A DNA stretch of 64,000 nt from Candidatus Aenigmatarchaeota archaeon (GTDB lineage: Archaea > Aenigmatarchaeota > Aenigmatarchaeia > PWEA01 > JACQIF01), in NCBI GenBank assembly GCA_016432325.1, contig CP066684.1, forward strand, positions 517,018 through 581,017. The letters run 5' to 3'. A program made the translations under genes and the position numbers. The notes beneath the pieces are model-generated. The model was not told the origin of the DNA and did not search any database. It worked only from the letters and a program-made list of their open reading frames with translations. This document shows, one piece after another, positions 8,320 through 16,125 of the stretch (position 1 is its first letter; the number at the start of each line of letters is the position of its first letter).

Positions 8320-8529
8320 ATGAACGAAAACAACCAAGAACAGAAGAAAGGAATCGTGGCGAAGATACGGGACTTCGGCAAGAACGCGATGCGCGTGCTG
8401 CGCGTCTCGTCGAAGCCGTCCGGCGAAGAATACCTGGCCTCGGCGAAGATAACCGGCATAGGCCTTATTATAATAGGCGTCGTCGGCTTTATTATCTTCC
8501 TGATATTCCAGTTCCTTGGAATCTTCTGA
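8320..8529 (+). CDS. secE: Preprotein translocase subunit SecE/Sec61-gamma
   Basis: A small subunit of the SecYEG/Sec61 channel in the cytoplasmic membrane. The 69 residues comprise an amphipathic N-terminal helix (KIRDFGKNAMRVLRVSSKP) and one C-terminal membrane segment (residues ~46-69), the standard archaeal SecE plan. It is preceded by an SD-like AGGTGGAG and a TATA box near 8250. It lies 9 nt upstream of spt5, the usual archaeal secE-spt5 pairing. Confidence 0.9.
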   Translation: MNENNQEQKKGIVAKIRDFGKNAMRVLRVSSKPSGEEYLASAKITGIGLIIIGVVGFIIFLIFQFLGIF

Positions 8530-8538
8530 GGTGGAAAC

Positions 8539-9027
8539 GTGATACTGACGATACGGACGACGATAGGACGGGAGAACGTGGTGATGTCTGAGATAGAGGA
8601 ACGCGTGCGCTCCAAGGGCTACAAGGTCCGTGCTCTCTTGCATCCTGAAAAGCTTCGCGGCTACGTTATCATAGAAGGCGAGGAGGACGACATCAAGCTG
8701 GCCGTTTCAGGACTGCGCCACGTGAACGGCCTGATACAAAAGCCCGTCACGCTCGAACAAATCAAGCACTTCATAGAGGAGAAGAAGGGCGCGGCGATCG
8801 AACTGGTGCGTGGAGACATCGTTGAGATAGTCGGCGGCCCGTTCAAGCACGAGAAGGGCAAGATAACGAAGGTCGACGAGTCGAAGAACGAGGTCACGGT
8901 TGAACTTCTGGAAGCGGCGGTTCCGATACCAGTGACTATTACGGCGGATTCCGTGCGCCTGCTCGAGAAGAGCAAGGACGTCATACAGCAGAGCCAGGAA
9001 GGCGCGCAGAAGAAGGAAGAAGAGTAG
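8539..9027 (+). CDS. spt5: Transcription elongation factor Spt5 (NusG homologue)
   Basis: Binds RNA polymerase with Spt4 and increases processivity. The 162-residue protein has an NGN domain (residues 1-85) and a KOW domain (residues ~90-140: ELVRGDIVEIVGGPFKHEKGKI), then a Lys/Glu-rich tail. The start is GTG 8539, in an SD context (GAGGTGG) shared with the secE stop. It belongs to the secE operon. The uL11 gene that often follows in archaea is absent here; uL1-uL10-P1 lie 28 kb away. Confidence 0.93.
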   Translation: MILTIRTTIGRENVVMSEIEERVRSKGYKVRALLHPEKLRGYVIIEGEEDDIKLAVSGLRHVNGLIQKPVTLEQIKHFIEEKKGAAIELVRGDIVEIVGGPFKHEKGKITKVDESKNEVTVELLEAAVPIPVTITADSVRLLEKSKDVIQQSQEGAQKKEEE

Positions 9028-9032
9028 GCCGA

Positions 9033-9944
9033 TTAGTTCAGGAAGGACTTTTTCAATCCGATCTCCGCCCGGACTCCTGTTATAACTTCGATGCCAGGAA
9101 GCCCGTGTCCCTTGTAGGCATTCCATAAAGCAAGCCTTTCTTGCGCCACACCGGGCAGCCACACATTCTCCAGATATTTTTCCAGTTCCGTGTCGTCGGC
9201 GAACATGAGACTCTCCTCTTTCAGAGGGGGTGGCACTTCCCCGTCGGCGGGTTTTCCAGATGCCCATTCGCGTACGTTTGTAAGGCCTGTCCAGTGGGCT
9301 CTTGCGTGTATAATATCCTGTCGAGTGCTTGGAACGCCGATGTTTTCAAATACTGCGAGAGTTTTGCCTTCTATATTCCTGTAGACGTCGTAAGGCAACC
9401 TGTGATGTGCAACGCTTTGCTCGACATTGTTCTCCATGCCCAGCTCGCATATGTAATAGCCAGCGTCTGTTAGGACGAAATCGGACGCCAGGGCAACAGC
9501 CGCCGCGTTGTTTTGCTCCGATCTCCGCGTATCCACAAATCCTATATCGGCGGCGTCGGCCCACTGGTCCAGAGTGTGCGCCGCGGCATCCATCGTAGAA
9601 CTCATAATCATCCCTGTCAGGCTCCTGTGGGCGAACGGCCTCCGTGAGTAGGCCGCCTTTCCAATTTCGTGGCCTGGATACGGACCTAAGATCGGCTTTC
9701 TGTCTATCTCAAGCAATAGCATGGTGGATAGAGTATACGCCCTCTTCACCTCTTTGGGGGTCTCGGCATCTTCGTGAGGGCATAACGTTTTTATAGCGTC
9801 GAAGAGGTGAAGCGCTAAGCTGTCTGATGTATCTCTCAGGTCCGCATATTCGATGGGAAATCCTCTGGAAGACGAATCGAGGAGCCATTTCGCATCCTCT
9901 GTCGCCCTGATAAGCTTGAGCTTGGACGCTTTGTCGTATGGCAT
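9033..9944 (-). CDS. Hypothetical protein, 303 aa
   Basis: Not recognised. It is soluble and probably largely helical, with a conserved-looking centre (RRPFAHRSLTGMIMSSTMDAA). A minus-strand TATA (ATTTAAAAC, 9964-9975) lies ~27 nt before the ATG at 9944, indicating a leaderless message. It converges on spt5 with a 5-nt gap. Confidence 0.6.
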   Translation of the reverse strand: MPYDKASKLKLIRATEDAKWLLDSSSRGFPIEYADLRDTSDSLALHLFDAIKTLCPHEDAETPKEVKRAYTLSTMLLLEIDRKPILGPYPGHEIGKAAYSRRPFAHRSLTGMIMSSTMDAAAHTLDQWADAADIGFVDTRRSEQNNAAAVALASDFVLTDAGYYICELGMENNVEQSVAHHRLPYDVYRNIEGKTLAVFENIGVPSTRQDIIHARAHWTGLTNVREWASGKPADGEVPPPLKEESLMFADDTELEKYLENVWLPGVAQERLALWNAYKGHGLPGIEVITGVRAEIGLKKSFLN

Positions 9945-9998
9945 GCCATGGAGAAAAGGCCAAGTTTTAAATAGTTATTGCCGCAAGGGCTGTAACTA

Positions 9999-10018
9999 TA
10001 AAACGGCGCACCGTTTTA
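9999..10018 (-). terminator. Hairpin downstream of purE
   Basis: TAAAACGG-CGCA-CCGTTTTA is a perfect 8-bp stem with a 4-nt loop, 20 nt downstream of the purE stop on the minus strand, with a T-rich 3' arm. It is a plausible terminator or 3' stabiliser for the purK-purE transcript and separates it from the next minus-strand promoter at 9964-9975. Confidence 0.45.
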
Positions 10019-10037
10019 AATAACCGTCGCGCTCGCC

Positions 10038-11066
10038 CTATCCTTTCATGTCCATCAGATAGCGCGCCGGACCCAGACTCCTCAGGCGCTCGTTTTTGGC
10101 AGAAACTTCGCGGGCCATCTGTTCGCGCTCGTTCCGAAGCTTGCGGCGCACACCATCCGTGTAGTTGCTCGCTATCTGCACCGCGTACCGCGCTCCGTTG
10201 ACTATCTTATTGATCCCGACTCCTGCCATAGGATAGCCTACTGCGTCACCGTCTTCTGTGAAGTCCGTCAGCATTCTGCACAGCAGGTTGTCCTCCTGTC
10301 GCGCTGAACGCAGCGTCTCGTTGAACACGGGAACTCCTACGACAGGAATGTCCGTTTGCGCGGCCACGCGCTTCGGCAGGTCTATCGCCTCTTCGTCCGC
10401 CAGCACCACGATGGCAGTCGCGCCTGCGTATTCGATTTCGCGCAGCGGTTCGAGCAGATTGTGCAGATCGGGAGAGGCCACCGCGAACTCTTCGGAGGAG
10501 CCCGCGCCGAGCATTCTCGTAACGTATCTCTTCGCGTCGTTGAACTGTTGTGCTGGTATCTCGGCTTCGCGCGGCGTGATTATGCCGACGAACGAATGGG
10601 CCTTCGCTTCCACGAGTTCGTCGAGATTCCTATAGTCGCGTATCCTGTTCCGCGCGTCCACATCAGCGAGCGCCGCCATCTGCGTCGCCAGCAAAGCCGC
10701 GCTCTCGGCCTGACCTATGCCAACGGTTCCGACAGGCACGCCGTCAGGCATCTGGATTATAGAATAGAGAGAGTCCATCCCGTCGGCGGCGCGAGTCCTT
10801 ACAGGAAGTCCGATGACTGGCAGGACGGTTTCAGACGCTGTCATGCCGGGCAGGTGCGCGGCGCCGCCTGCGGCGGCTATGCTTGCCCAGAAGCCGTCCT
10901 CTTCCAACGCGCGGGCCTCGCTGCCCATCGCGCGCGGCGTTCTGTGCGCCGACAGGACGCGGGCCTCGTAAGAAATCTGCAGCTTGTCCAGGACGTCGAA
11001 CACGCCGCTTATGTTAGGAAGGTCCGAATCGCTGCCCATCCTCACTTCTATACGCTGGTTCATCAC
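10038..11066 (-). CDS. purE: N5-CAIR mutase PurE, tandem (duplicated) form
   Basis: De novo purine synthesis: converts N5-carboxyaminoimidazole ribonucleotide, the PurK product, to CAIR. The N-terminal half carries GSDSDLP (11-17), SAHRTP (39-44) and AGGAAHLPGM (65-74), the complete PurE active site. Residues ~170-342 form a second PurE-like domain (ATAIVVLADEEA, MAGVGINKIVNGARYAVQIA) lacking the SAHR and AAHLPG histidines, so it is probably structural. Tandem PurE is known in some archaea. The start ATG overlaps the purK stop by 4 nt, and substrate channelling with PurK is logical. Confidence 0.92.
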   Translation of the reverse strand: MMNQRIEVRMGSDSDLPNISGVFDVLDKLQISYEARVLSAHRTPRAMGSEARALEEDGFWASIAAAGGAAHLPGMTASETVLPVIGLPVRTRAADGMDSLYSIIQMPDGVPVGTVGIGQAESAALLATQMAALADVDARNRIRDYRNLDELVEAKAHSFVGIITPREAEIPAQQFNDAKRYVTRMLGAGSSEEFAVASPDLHNLLEPLREIEYAGATAIVVLADEEAIDLPKRVAAQTDIPVVGVPVFNETLRSARQEDNLLCRMLTDFTEDGDAVGYPMAGVGINKIVNGARYAVQIASNYTDGVRRKLRNEREQMAREVSAKNERLRSLGPARYLMDMKG

Positions 11067-12229
11067 GCTTTCATCTCCTGCAATCTTTTTATCCTTATCG
11101 TGGACTCCATCGCCTGTGCGCGGGCAACCACGTCTTCAAGGGGCGCGTCTTGGTTACCGAGAACGGTCAAGTGGCCCAGTTTTCTCTTGGGCGACGTGGT
11201 CTTCTTTCCATAGGTGTGCATGTGGACGCCACGGAAGAATCCAGCTTCCTTCATGTCCACTTCGTATAGTCCTGAATATCCCTGCGGGCCCAGTATGTTT
11301 ACCATCACGGCCGGCCGCAGAAGTTCGGTGCTTCCGAGAGGCATCCCTGTTATTGCGCGCAGGTGCTGTTCAAACTGCGACGTCGGGCAGGCCTCTATCG
11401 TGTAGTGTCCCGAGTTGTGCACGCGCGGAGCTATCTCGTTTATCATCACTTCGCCGGCCCTGACGAACATCTCTATACCGAACACTCCGGCGCCTCGCAG
11501 CTCCTTCAGGGTTTTCGCGGCCAGCGCTTCCGCTTTTTGCGCGGTGGCCTTGTCCATCCTCGCCGGCACGATGGTGGTGCGAAGTATGTTGTCCTCGTGT
11601 ATGTTCTCCCCGACAGGGTACGTGCGTATCTCTCCGTTCGTGCCGCGGGCCGCGATGACAGAGACTTCCTTGTCGAATTCGATGTACTGTTCGACCATCA
11701 GCCGGCGGCCGTTGAAGTGGGCCAGAGCCGTGTCTATCTCCCTGCTGTCCTTGATCAGATAGTTTCCCCGACCGTCGTATGAATCTGTTCGTGCCTTGAG
11801 CATCAGTGGGTATCCGAACCATTCGGCCGCGCGCACAATGCTTTCCGAACTTGCAACTTCCCTAAAGTCGGGAACAGGAAGGCCGCGGCTTTGAAGGAAA
11901 GATTTCTGCCTGAACTTGTCCTGTACTATTTGAAGGGTGTGGGAACTCGGATGAACTTTCTTGCCCATATTCTCCAGCTCGTGCAGCGTCTCGTAGCCGG
12001 CCAGCTCTATCTCGTAAGTCATCACATCAGACTGCTCGGCCAGCTCTCGAATCGCCTTGGAATCCTTGAAATCAGCGACTATCTGTTTCTTCGCGAACGG
12101 CGCGGCAGGGCATCCTTCCGTCGGGTCGAGAGTCACGAGTTCAAAAGGAAGTTTCTTGCGCACGATCTCCTCGCCCATCATCCTGCAGAGCTGTCCGCCG
12201 CCGATGACGCCGACTGTGATGGGATGCAT
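11063..12229 (-). CDS. purK: 5-(carboxyamino)imidazole ribonucleotide synthase PurK
   Basis: An ATP-grasp enzyme making N5-CAIR from AIR, bicarbonate and ATP. The 388 residues contain an N-terminal GVIGGGQLCRMM loop, the ATP-grasp core (MLKARTDSYDGRGNYLI, VEQYIEFDKEVSVIAARG) and EIAPRVHNSGHYT near the active site. The start is placed at 12229 (MHPITVGVIGG); the frame continues upstream to 12388, but that part runs through the tRNA-Gln gene. It is the first gene of the purK-purE operon, 38 nt downstream of tRNA-Gln on the same strand. Confidence 0.93.
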   Translation of the reverse strand: MHPITVGVIGGGQLCRMMGEEIVRKKLPFELVTLDPTEGCPAAPFAKKQIVADFKDSKAIRELAEQSDVMTYEIELAGYETLHELENMGKKVHPSSHTLQIVQDKFRQKSFLQSRGLPVPDFREVASSESIVRAAEWFGYPLMLKARTDSYDGRGNYLIKDSREIDTALAHFNGRRLMVEQYIEFDKEVSVIAARGTNGEIRTYPVGENIHEDNILRTTIVPARMDKATAQKAEALAAKTLKELRGAGVFGIEMFVRAGEVMINEIAPRVHNSGHYTIEACPTSQFEQHLRAITGMPLGSTELLRPAVMVNILGPQGYSGLYEVDMKEAGFFRGVHMHTYGKKTTSPKRKLGHLTVLGNQDAPLEDVVARAQAMESTIRIKRLQEMKA

Positions 12230-12283
12230 GCTCACAGAACGCAGAAAAAAGATATATAGAAGGAAATGGTAGCCCCGGGAGGA

Positions 12284-12371
12284 TTTTCTGTTGCGCGCAT
12301 CCGTTGCCGGAAGGCGTAATTCCATGAACGCTTTCGAGCGTTTACATATTGTCTTTGGCTCGAAAGGGTTC
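12284..12371 (-). other. tRNA-Gln intron 3 (T-loop 59/60), 88 nt
   Basis: Interrupts the T-loop TTCGAA|T. TTC of the loop can pair with GAA near the intron end (12288-12286), giving a relaxed bulge-helix-bulge. It contains AACGC/GCGTT and other hairpins. The position matches the T-loop intron of tRNA-Pro at 28526-28581. Confidence 0.85.
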
Positions 12372-12392
12372 TTCGAACCTCCGTCCACTGGT

Positions 12393-12419
12393 CTCTCCTC
12401 GCGTATGAAATGAACGCAA
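12393..12419 (-). other. tRNA-Gln intron 2 (canonical 37/38), 27 nt
   Basis: Fits a bulge-helix-bulge splice site. CTCT of the anticodon loop (12425-12422) pairs with GGAG near the intron end (12398-12395), flanked by 3-nt bulges cut after A37 (12420) and before A38 (12392). An inner GCGT/ACGC stem closes the intron. Confidence 0.85.
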
Positions 12420-12435
12420 TCAGAGCCAGTTATCC

Positions 12436-12556
12436 TTTTGTGTAACCGTTGCGGAAGCGGGCTTCCGTAAACGCTTTTGCGCGGTGCACGAAACGGCTAT
12501 GCCGTTTCGGCATGCCGGAAACACGCCGTGTTTCCGTGCAACGTGCGCAGAAGGGT
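12436..12556 (-). other. tRNA-Gln intron 1 (D-loop, next to position 22), about 121 nt
   Basis: It separates the D-loop AGTGGCCAA from the 3' D-stem strand GGAT. The exact junction can slide by 1-2 nt because A residues flank both sides. It contains a three-way junction: outer stem 478-482/545-549 and TGCA/TGCA, with hairpins CGAAACGGC/GCCGTTTCG (12489-12509) and CGGAAACAC/GTGTTTCCG (12516-12536), each 9 bp with a 3-nt loop. A further GGAAGC/GCTTCC stem lies near 12453-12466. Confidence 0.8.
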
Positions 12557-12639
12557 TTGGCCACTAGACTACGGGGCTATCCGAATCCTTTGTCCTGCAA
12601 CAAGTACTTAAAGAGAATTCTTTCGACGCGCTTCCGGCC

Positions 12640-12837
12640 TCAATAAGGATAGGGCTGACTTGGAGGGGCTTGCTCTTTCTGATCAGGTGAAGTTGGTTGT
12701 GATGGCGTCTGGCCATCCGGAGGTTGGATCTGCGGTTCGCGCGGCCCGGCTTCGGCGGCTTGCTGGCCAACGCATCCTGAAGCGAGCAGTATCAGAAGCA
12801 AAACTATCGCGGAAAGGGTTTTTGCGTGCCGTCTCAA
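12640..12837 (-). CDS. Small lipoprotein, Pro/Gln-rich, 65 aa
   Basis: Signal peptide with lipobox: hydrophobic core LSAIVLLLILLASGC with Cys at ~22, followed by a Pro/Gln/Pro-rich low-complexity tail that ends SQPYPY. Probably anchored to the membrane outer face. It lies 10 nt after a small membrane protein gene on the same strand, a likely two-gene unit. Function unknown. Confidence 0.6.
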   Translation of the reverse strand: MRRHAKTLSAIVLLLILLASGCVGQQAAEAGPREPQIQPPDGQTPSQPTSPDQKEQAPPSQPYPY

Positions 12838-12847
12838 TCAACCCGCC

Positions 12848-13060
12848 TCATCCCTTGTACCAAAGATAGGAGGCGCCTATCAGCAGCAGAACGCCCGCCG
12901 CCGCGTGCACAATATGATAGGCGCCCAAACCGATCGACTCGTGGTTCAGAGGAAACGGAGGGGTGTGATCCAGGGCGAGATAGAGGCCTGCGACTACAAG
13001 TACAACGAAAACCGCGAGCTTCCCTCCTTCAAGTCTCATGCAAATCCATTGCCGCCCCAC
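12848..13060 (-). CDS. Small two-span membrane protein, 70 aa
   Basis: Two hydrophobic segments (residues ~14-31 and ~48-67) joined by a polar loop with HTPPFPLNHESIGLG. The start could be ATG 13060 or the internal ATG at 13039 (MRLEGGK). It is cotranscribed with the lipoprotein gene downstream. No family recognised. Confidence 0.55.
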   Translation of the reverse strand: MGRQWICMRLEGGKLAVFVVLVVAGLYLALDHTPPFPLNHESIGLGAYHIVHAAAGVLLLIGASYLWYKG

Positions 13061-13081
13061 GATAAAAGGGTTTCTTATTTC

Positions 13082-13102
13082 CGTTAGCGCGCTTCGCTAA
13101 CG
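13082..13102. other. Isolated hairpin CGTTAGCG/CGCTAACG
   Basis: An 8-bp perfect stem with a 5-nt loop in the divergent intergenic space between the small membrane gene and chaB. It has no T-run, so a role as terminator is doubtful; it could be an operator between the two divergent promoters. Confidence 0.3.
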
Positions 13103-13156
13103 TGAGCCGATGTTTCTTTTATCCGCGCCCGCGAAGTAGACGACGGGGTGAGCGTT

Positions 13157-13387
13157 ATGTCATACAAGAACGTAGAAGAGTTGCCATTGAGCATAAAGAA
13201 AGACCTCCCGGAAGACGCGCAGCAGATGTTTGTAGAGGTCTTCAACAGCGCCGAAGAAGCGTCTGGAAAGGGGAAGCACGGGAAGCCGAACTCGTCAGAC
13301 GACGCGCAGAAAGCCGCGTGGGAGGCCGTGAAGAAGAGCTACAGAAGGGAGGGGGATTCGTGGGTGAAAAAAGAAGACGACGATTAG
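13157..13387 (+). CDS. chaB: ChaB family protein
   Basis: The 76 residues start MSYKNVEELPLSIKKDLPEDA, the conserved ChaB N-terminus, followed by AQQMFVEVFNSA and a Trp-containing C-terminal helix. ChaB-fold proteins are small, mostly uncharacterised; the E. coli member was named for cation transport regulation. The start may instead be GTG 13148, which lies ~28 nt after a TATA-like CTTTTATC; the ATG is preferred by family alignment. Confidence 0.8.
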   Translation: MSYKNVEELPLSIKKDLPEDAQQMFVEVFNSAEEASGKGKHGKPNSSDDAQKAAWEAVKKSYRREGDSWVKKEDDD

Positions 13388-13453
13388 TTTCAGTACGGGC
13401 GCGTGAGGAAATTTTGGAAGCGGCGTTGCGCGAACCGTCCTTTTTAAGCGGAC

Positions 13454-14683
13454 TTACCGGCGGCTGTTCCTGCAGGCGCTGCGTCCAGCATGGCGGGCTT
13501 GGCCATTGGTGGGTCTCGACAACTCGACCAGAAGCTCGTTGTGCTTCCTGAGTATCTCGTCGTTCGCGGCATGCAGGGTGGACGTGAACTCCTCTATCTC
13601 CCCGAGGGCGCTGGTATCGTTGACAAACTCGTCGACTCTGCGGACTTTCCTTAGGCTTGCCAACGTATTGATGCCGAAGGATTTCAGGTCCGTAATGGAC
13701 GCCAGATATCCAGCGTATCTCGTGTCGAAAGGAGACCCATCCTGAGGAAGCTCGCTTCTCTGTATTCGGGGTAGCCCTGCGTCGATGTTGTACATGTTCT
13801 TCAGCAGGCCGCCTGTCAGGAAACCGCTTATCGGATGCGCACGGGCTCGCGGGGCATCCATGCCGTCTGCATAGTAGTCGTAGGGTGACGTATCCCAGAC
13901 GGACGTGAGAAGCTTCTTTTGACCCAGCTCGCCTGTCATGTAACCAAAGCCCAAATTGGCTTCCAGATTGGGCCCCTTGCGAGAGTGCGCCGTCAGGACC
14001 TTCGGAACCCAGTCCGAACGGCGCTCCGTCACCCTGTCGCCGAAAACGTTAAGTGTCTGCTTCCCCCATGGCTTGATGGGAAACTCCGGATCGAATCCCA
14101 GCACCTGCTCCGGCGGTCTCTTGGCCTTTTTGACCATTCCGTGCGCTCGCATGGAAAGCGCGGCTGTGAAAATGGGCATATACGCATCCAACGCAAAACG
14201 ATACGTCGCTATCTTGTCCACCGAGTCGCACGGCGTCACGACCATCAACGGGGCTTCGCCGAAATGCCTCTGCCGCAGGGATTCGTGCTCGTTGTCAGCA
14301 TGAAGCGGGTGCGCGGACTCTATCGGCGGCAGGTCGAACGGACGGTAGCCCTCGCGCTCTGACCTGCCGTTGAATTGGTGGAAGAACTTCTTGTAAAAGT
14401 GCCAGCGGGCATTGTATATGGACTCCAATATCCCTCCTCCGGGAATCAGGGTTATTTCGTCGCCATATTTTTTCCTCACGTAAGAGGAGACGGCCTTTTC
14501 GTGCCTGTTGCCCACCGAGACTGCGATGTCTGATATGCCTGCCGCCCGAAGGCACCTGATTTTGACGTCAAGTACCTTTTCCCCATCCACCTCGGCCAGA
14601 CCTTTCGGAACCCTGCCGCCGGCGAAACGCCTGTTGTTCCCGGCCGTAAGAATGACCGCCTTGGCCTCTTTCCTTGCGTTCAT
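13454..14683 (-). CDS. Nucleotidyltransferase-like protein (MobA/GlmU-type N-terminus)
   Basis: The N-terminal residues AVILTAGNNRRFAGGRVPKGLAEVDGEK match the G-x-G-x-R-x(n)-PK signature of NTP transferases, followed by ISDIAVSVGNRHEKAV and ESIYNARW, as in sugar-phosphate or alcohol-phosphate nucleotidyltransferases. The segment VVTPCDSVDKI resembles the metal-binding Asp motif. The C-terminal half (residues ~200-409) is unlike standard family members. It may activate a sugar or polyol phosphate, but the substrate cannot be told. Confidence 0.7.
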   Translation of the reverse strand: MNARKEAKAVILTAGNNRRFAGGRVPKGLAEVDGEKVLDVKIRCLRAAGISDIAVSVGNRHEKAVSSYVRKKYGDEITLIPGGGILESIYNARWHFYKKFFHQFNGRSEREGYRPFDLPPIESAHPLHADNEHESLRQRHFGEAPLMVVTPCDSVDKIATYRFALDAYMPIFTAALSMRAHGMVKKAKRPPEQVLGFDPEFPIKPWGKQTLNVFGDRVTERRSDWVPKVLTAHSRKGPNLEANLGFGYMTGELGQKKLLTSVWDTSPYDYYADGMDAPRARAHPISGFLTGGLLKNMYNIDAGLPRIQRSELPQDGSPFDTRYAGYLASITDLKSFGINTLASLRKVRRVDEFVNDTSALGEIEEFTSTLHAANDEILRKHNELLVELSRPTNGQARHAGRSACRNSRR

Positions 14684-14707
14684 GGCATTATTGGGTTGCT
14701 TAACGTC

Positions 14708-15508
14708 TTAAGGACCTCTGTGACCGCCAGACGGGTTGTCTTGCTGGGGGTCCAGCAATACAAGAACTTCCCCTATCATGTCGCCTCTCTCTGTGAGAGA
14801 GACCTCGAATAGCCTGTTGCTCACTTTTCGCGTCTTGACGAAGCCGCTGTCGCGCAGGCGCGTGAAGGTCTTCGACAGTTTGACTATGCCAGAGCTGTTC
14901 TTTTTTATGTTCGTGCCCAGCGCCTTCAGGCCTATCTCCTGAGCCATCGCCGCCAGGCGTCCGCGGACGACCCCCCCCCTCTTTCTCATGTAGACAAGGA
15001 CGTCGCTGCCGGGTCTCGGAGGAAGGTCGAGACCTATCGGCAAGTCTATCTGCCGTGTGCCTACGGCGCCTGTGGGGGAGAAGAATTCGTATGCCCCGTG
15101 CTTGTCCGCTCCCCACCTCGTGGGCTCCACCCAAAAGACCTTTGATCCGGTGAGGTTGGCGGCCAGCAACGTCGCTATCGAGAGCGGTATGCTGCAACCG
15201 TGGATGTTTATTATCACTTCCTTTCCCTGCCTTCTCTCCGTCATCATCAGCTCGACCAGCTTGGGGAACGAGTCGTGAAAGTCAAAGAACGACATCTTCA
15301 CGTGGCTTGTGGTCTGCGCGACCCAGCCGAGCATCTCTTTCTTCAGCGTCTTGACCATCTGTTCCACGGTCTTTCTCTTGCGATCGTCGTCCTCCTTCGC
15401 GGAGATGAAATAGACCTTGTGCGGGATGTAGCGCCTCAGCAGGTACTTGAGCCTCGGCATCTGGAGCGACGACCCTAAGAATATTATCTGCACAGTTTCC
15501 GCTTTCAT
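14708..15508 (-). CDS. CARF-like sensor with C-terminal winged helix (Csa3-like regulator)
   Basis: The N-terminal Rossmann-type domain has IIFLGSS at its first strand and HKVYFISAKED at the second. Its later segment EVIINIHGCSIPLSIATLLAANL with KVFWVEP matches the CARF pattern of a small-residue turn then a helix. Residues ~200-250 form a winged helix (KKNSSGIVKLSKTFTRLRDSGFVKTRK, SLTERGD). CARF-wHTH proteins (Csa3 and relatives) bind cyclic oligoadenylate or nucleotides and regulate defence genes. No CRISPR array or cas gene is in this window. Confidence 0.65.
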   Translation of the reverse strand: MKAETVQIIFLGSSLQMPRLKYLLRRYIPHKVYFISAKEDDDRKRKTVEQMVKTLKKEMLGWVAQTTSHVKMSFFDFHDSFPKLVELMMTERRQGKEVIINIHGCSIPLSIATLLAANLTGSKVFWVEPTRWGADKHGAYEFFSPTGAVGTRQIDLPIGLDLPPRPGSDVLVYMRKRGGVVRGRLAAMAQEIGLKALGTNIKKNSSGIVKLSKTFTRLRDSGFVKTRKVSNRLFEVSLTERGDMIGEVLVLLDPQQDNPSGGHRGP

Positions 15509-15680
15509 CCAGTATCCCCGCGGACTCCTCTAGCCACTCTTTCAATAAAGGCTTGCATTAGTATTTTGCGTTAATGCGCTCTTATAGGCTAATGTTATCG
15601 TCAGAGCCGCCCCGTTACTCGCAGCCTCTTTAATGGGCCCGCGGGGAACTAAGCTGACCGGTCATAAGGGGGTGATTTTT

Positions 15681-15842
15681 ATGGCTGAACTCGCTGTAGC
15701 CAGGATCGCGGAGCACGGCGGAATAGACGAAGAGACTGCGCAACAACTGTTCGACATGTGGACAGAGGAGAATGCAGGCGGACGGCGCCACTGCTGGCCT
15801 GTCGTGGACGAGAGGCACCTGAAAGGTGAGCCCGGTGTCTAA
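15681..15842 (+). CDS. Small hypothetical protein, 53 aa
   Basis: ATG 15681 follows a G-rich SD-like stretch (GGGGGTGA). It is short, acidic and soluble (MAELAVARIAEHGGIDEETA), with a C-terminal HCWPVVDERHLKGE. Its end overlaps the next ORF by 17 nt, suggesting a three-gene unit 15681-16755. Confidence 0.45.
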   Translation: MAELAVARIAEHGGIDEETAQQLFDMWTEENAGGRRHCWPVVDERHLKGEPGV

Positions 15843-16107
15843 GAGCGGCTGCCTTGGCATAGGCGCCTCTTTCGGCGTCGTTTCCCTTGCGTTTGCCACG
15901 CGGGAGACCCGGTTCCCTGCGAGCAGGGAGTCCCTGCTCGAACACCTGAAGAATCGCAAGATTCTCTGGACGCGAAAGAGGATAGTGGATATCCACCGCG
16001 TATTGCTCGAGACCGACGTGGACAACGTCGAAAGCTTCGCGGACCTGCTCTCTATAGTAGCGAACTACGAGGATCCAAGGATCAGGAAACTGAACGAATT
16101 CGGATGA
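15826..16107 (+). CDS. Small hypothetical protein, 93 aa
   Basis: GTG start at 15826 inside the previous ORF. It begins with a short hydrophobic Gly-rich segment, then charged helical sequence (RKRIVDIHRVLLETDVDNVES). No family recognised. Followed 18 nt later by the 209-aa gene. Confidence 0.4.
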   Translation: MSPVSKSGCLGIGASFGVVSLAFATRETRFPASRESLLEHLKNRKILWTRKRIVDIHRVLLETDVDNVESFADLLSIVANYEDPRIRKLNEFG

Positions 16108-16125
16108 CTCTCGCGTGGTGATTCA

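Larger units (their letters stand above)
12267..12578 (-). tRNA. tRNA-Gln (anticodon CTG) interrupted by three introns
   Basis: Exons on the minus strand are 12578-12557, 12435-12420, 12392-12372 and 12283-12267, joining to a 76-nt tRNA with encoded CCA. Acceptor AGCCCCG/CGGGGCT pairs fully. The D-stem is GTCT/GGAT and the anticodon stem ACTGG/CCAGT with loop CTCTGAA (anticodon CTG at 12423-12421). The variable loop is GGAC and the T-arm GGAGG-TTCGAAT-CCTCC. The A1-U72 end is typical of archaeal tRNA-Gln. A TATA-like TTTAAGTACTT lies ~27-30 nt upstream. Removing all three introns is needed to restore every stem. Confidence 0.9.

Noticed and set aside
12230-12388. N-terminal extension of PurK from an ATG at 12388
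   Set aside because: The extension would be translated through tRNA-Gln exons and introns; MHPITVGVIGG at 12229 is the family start.
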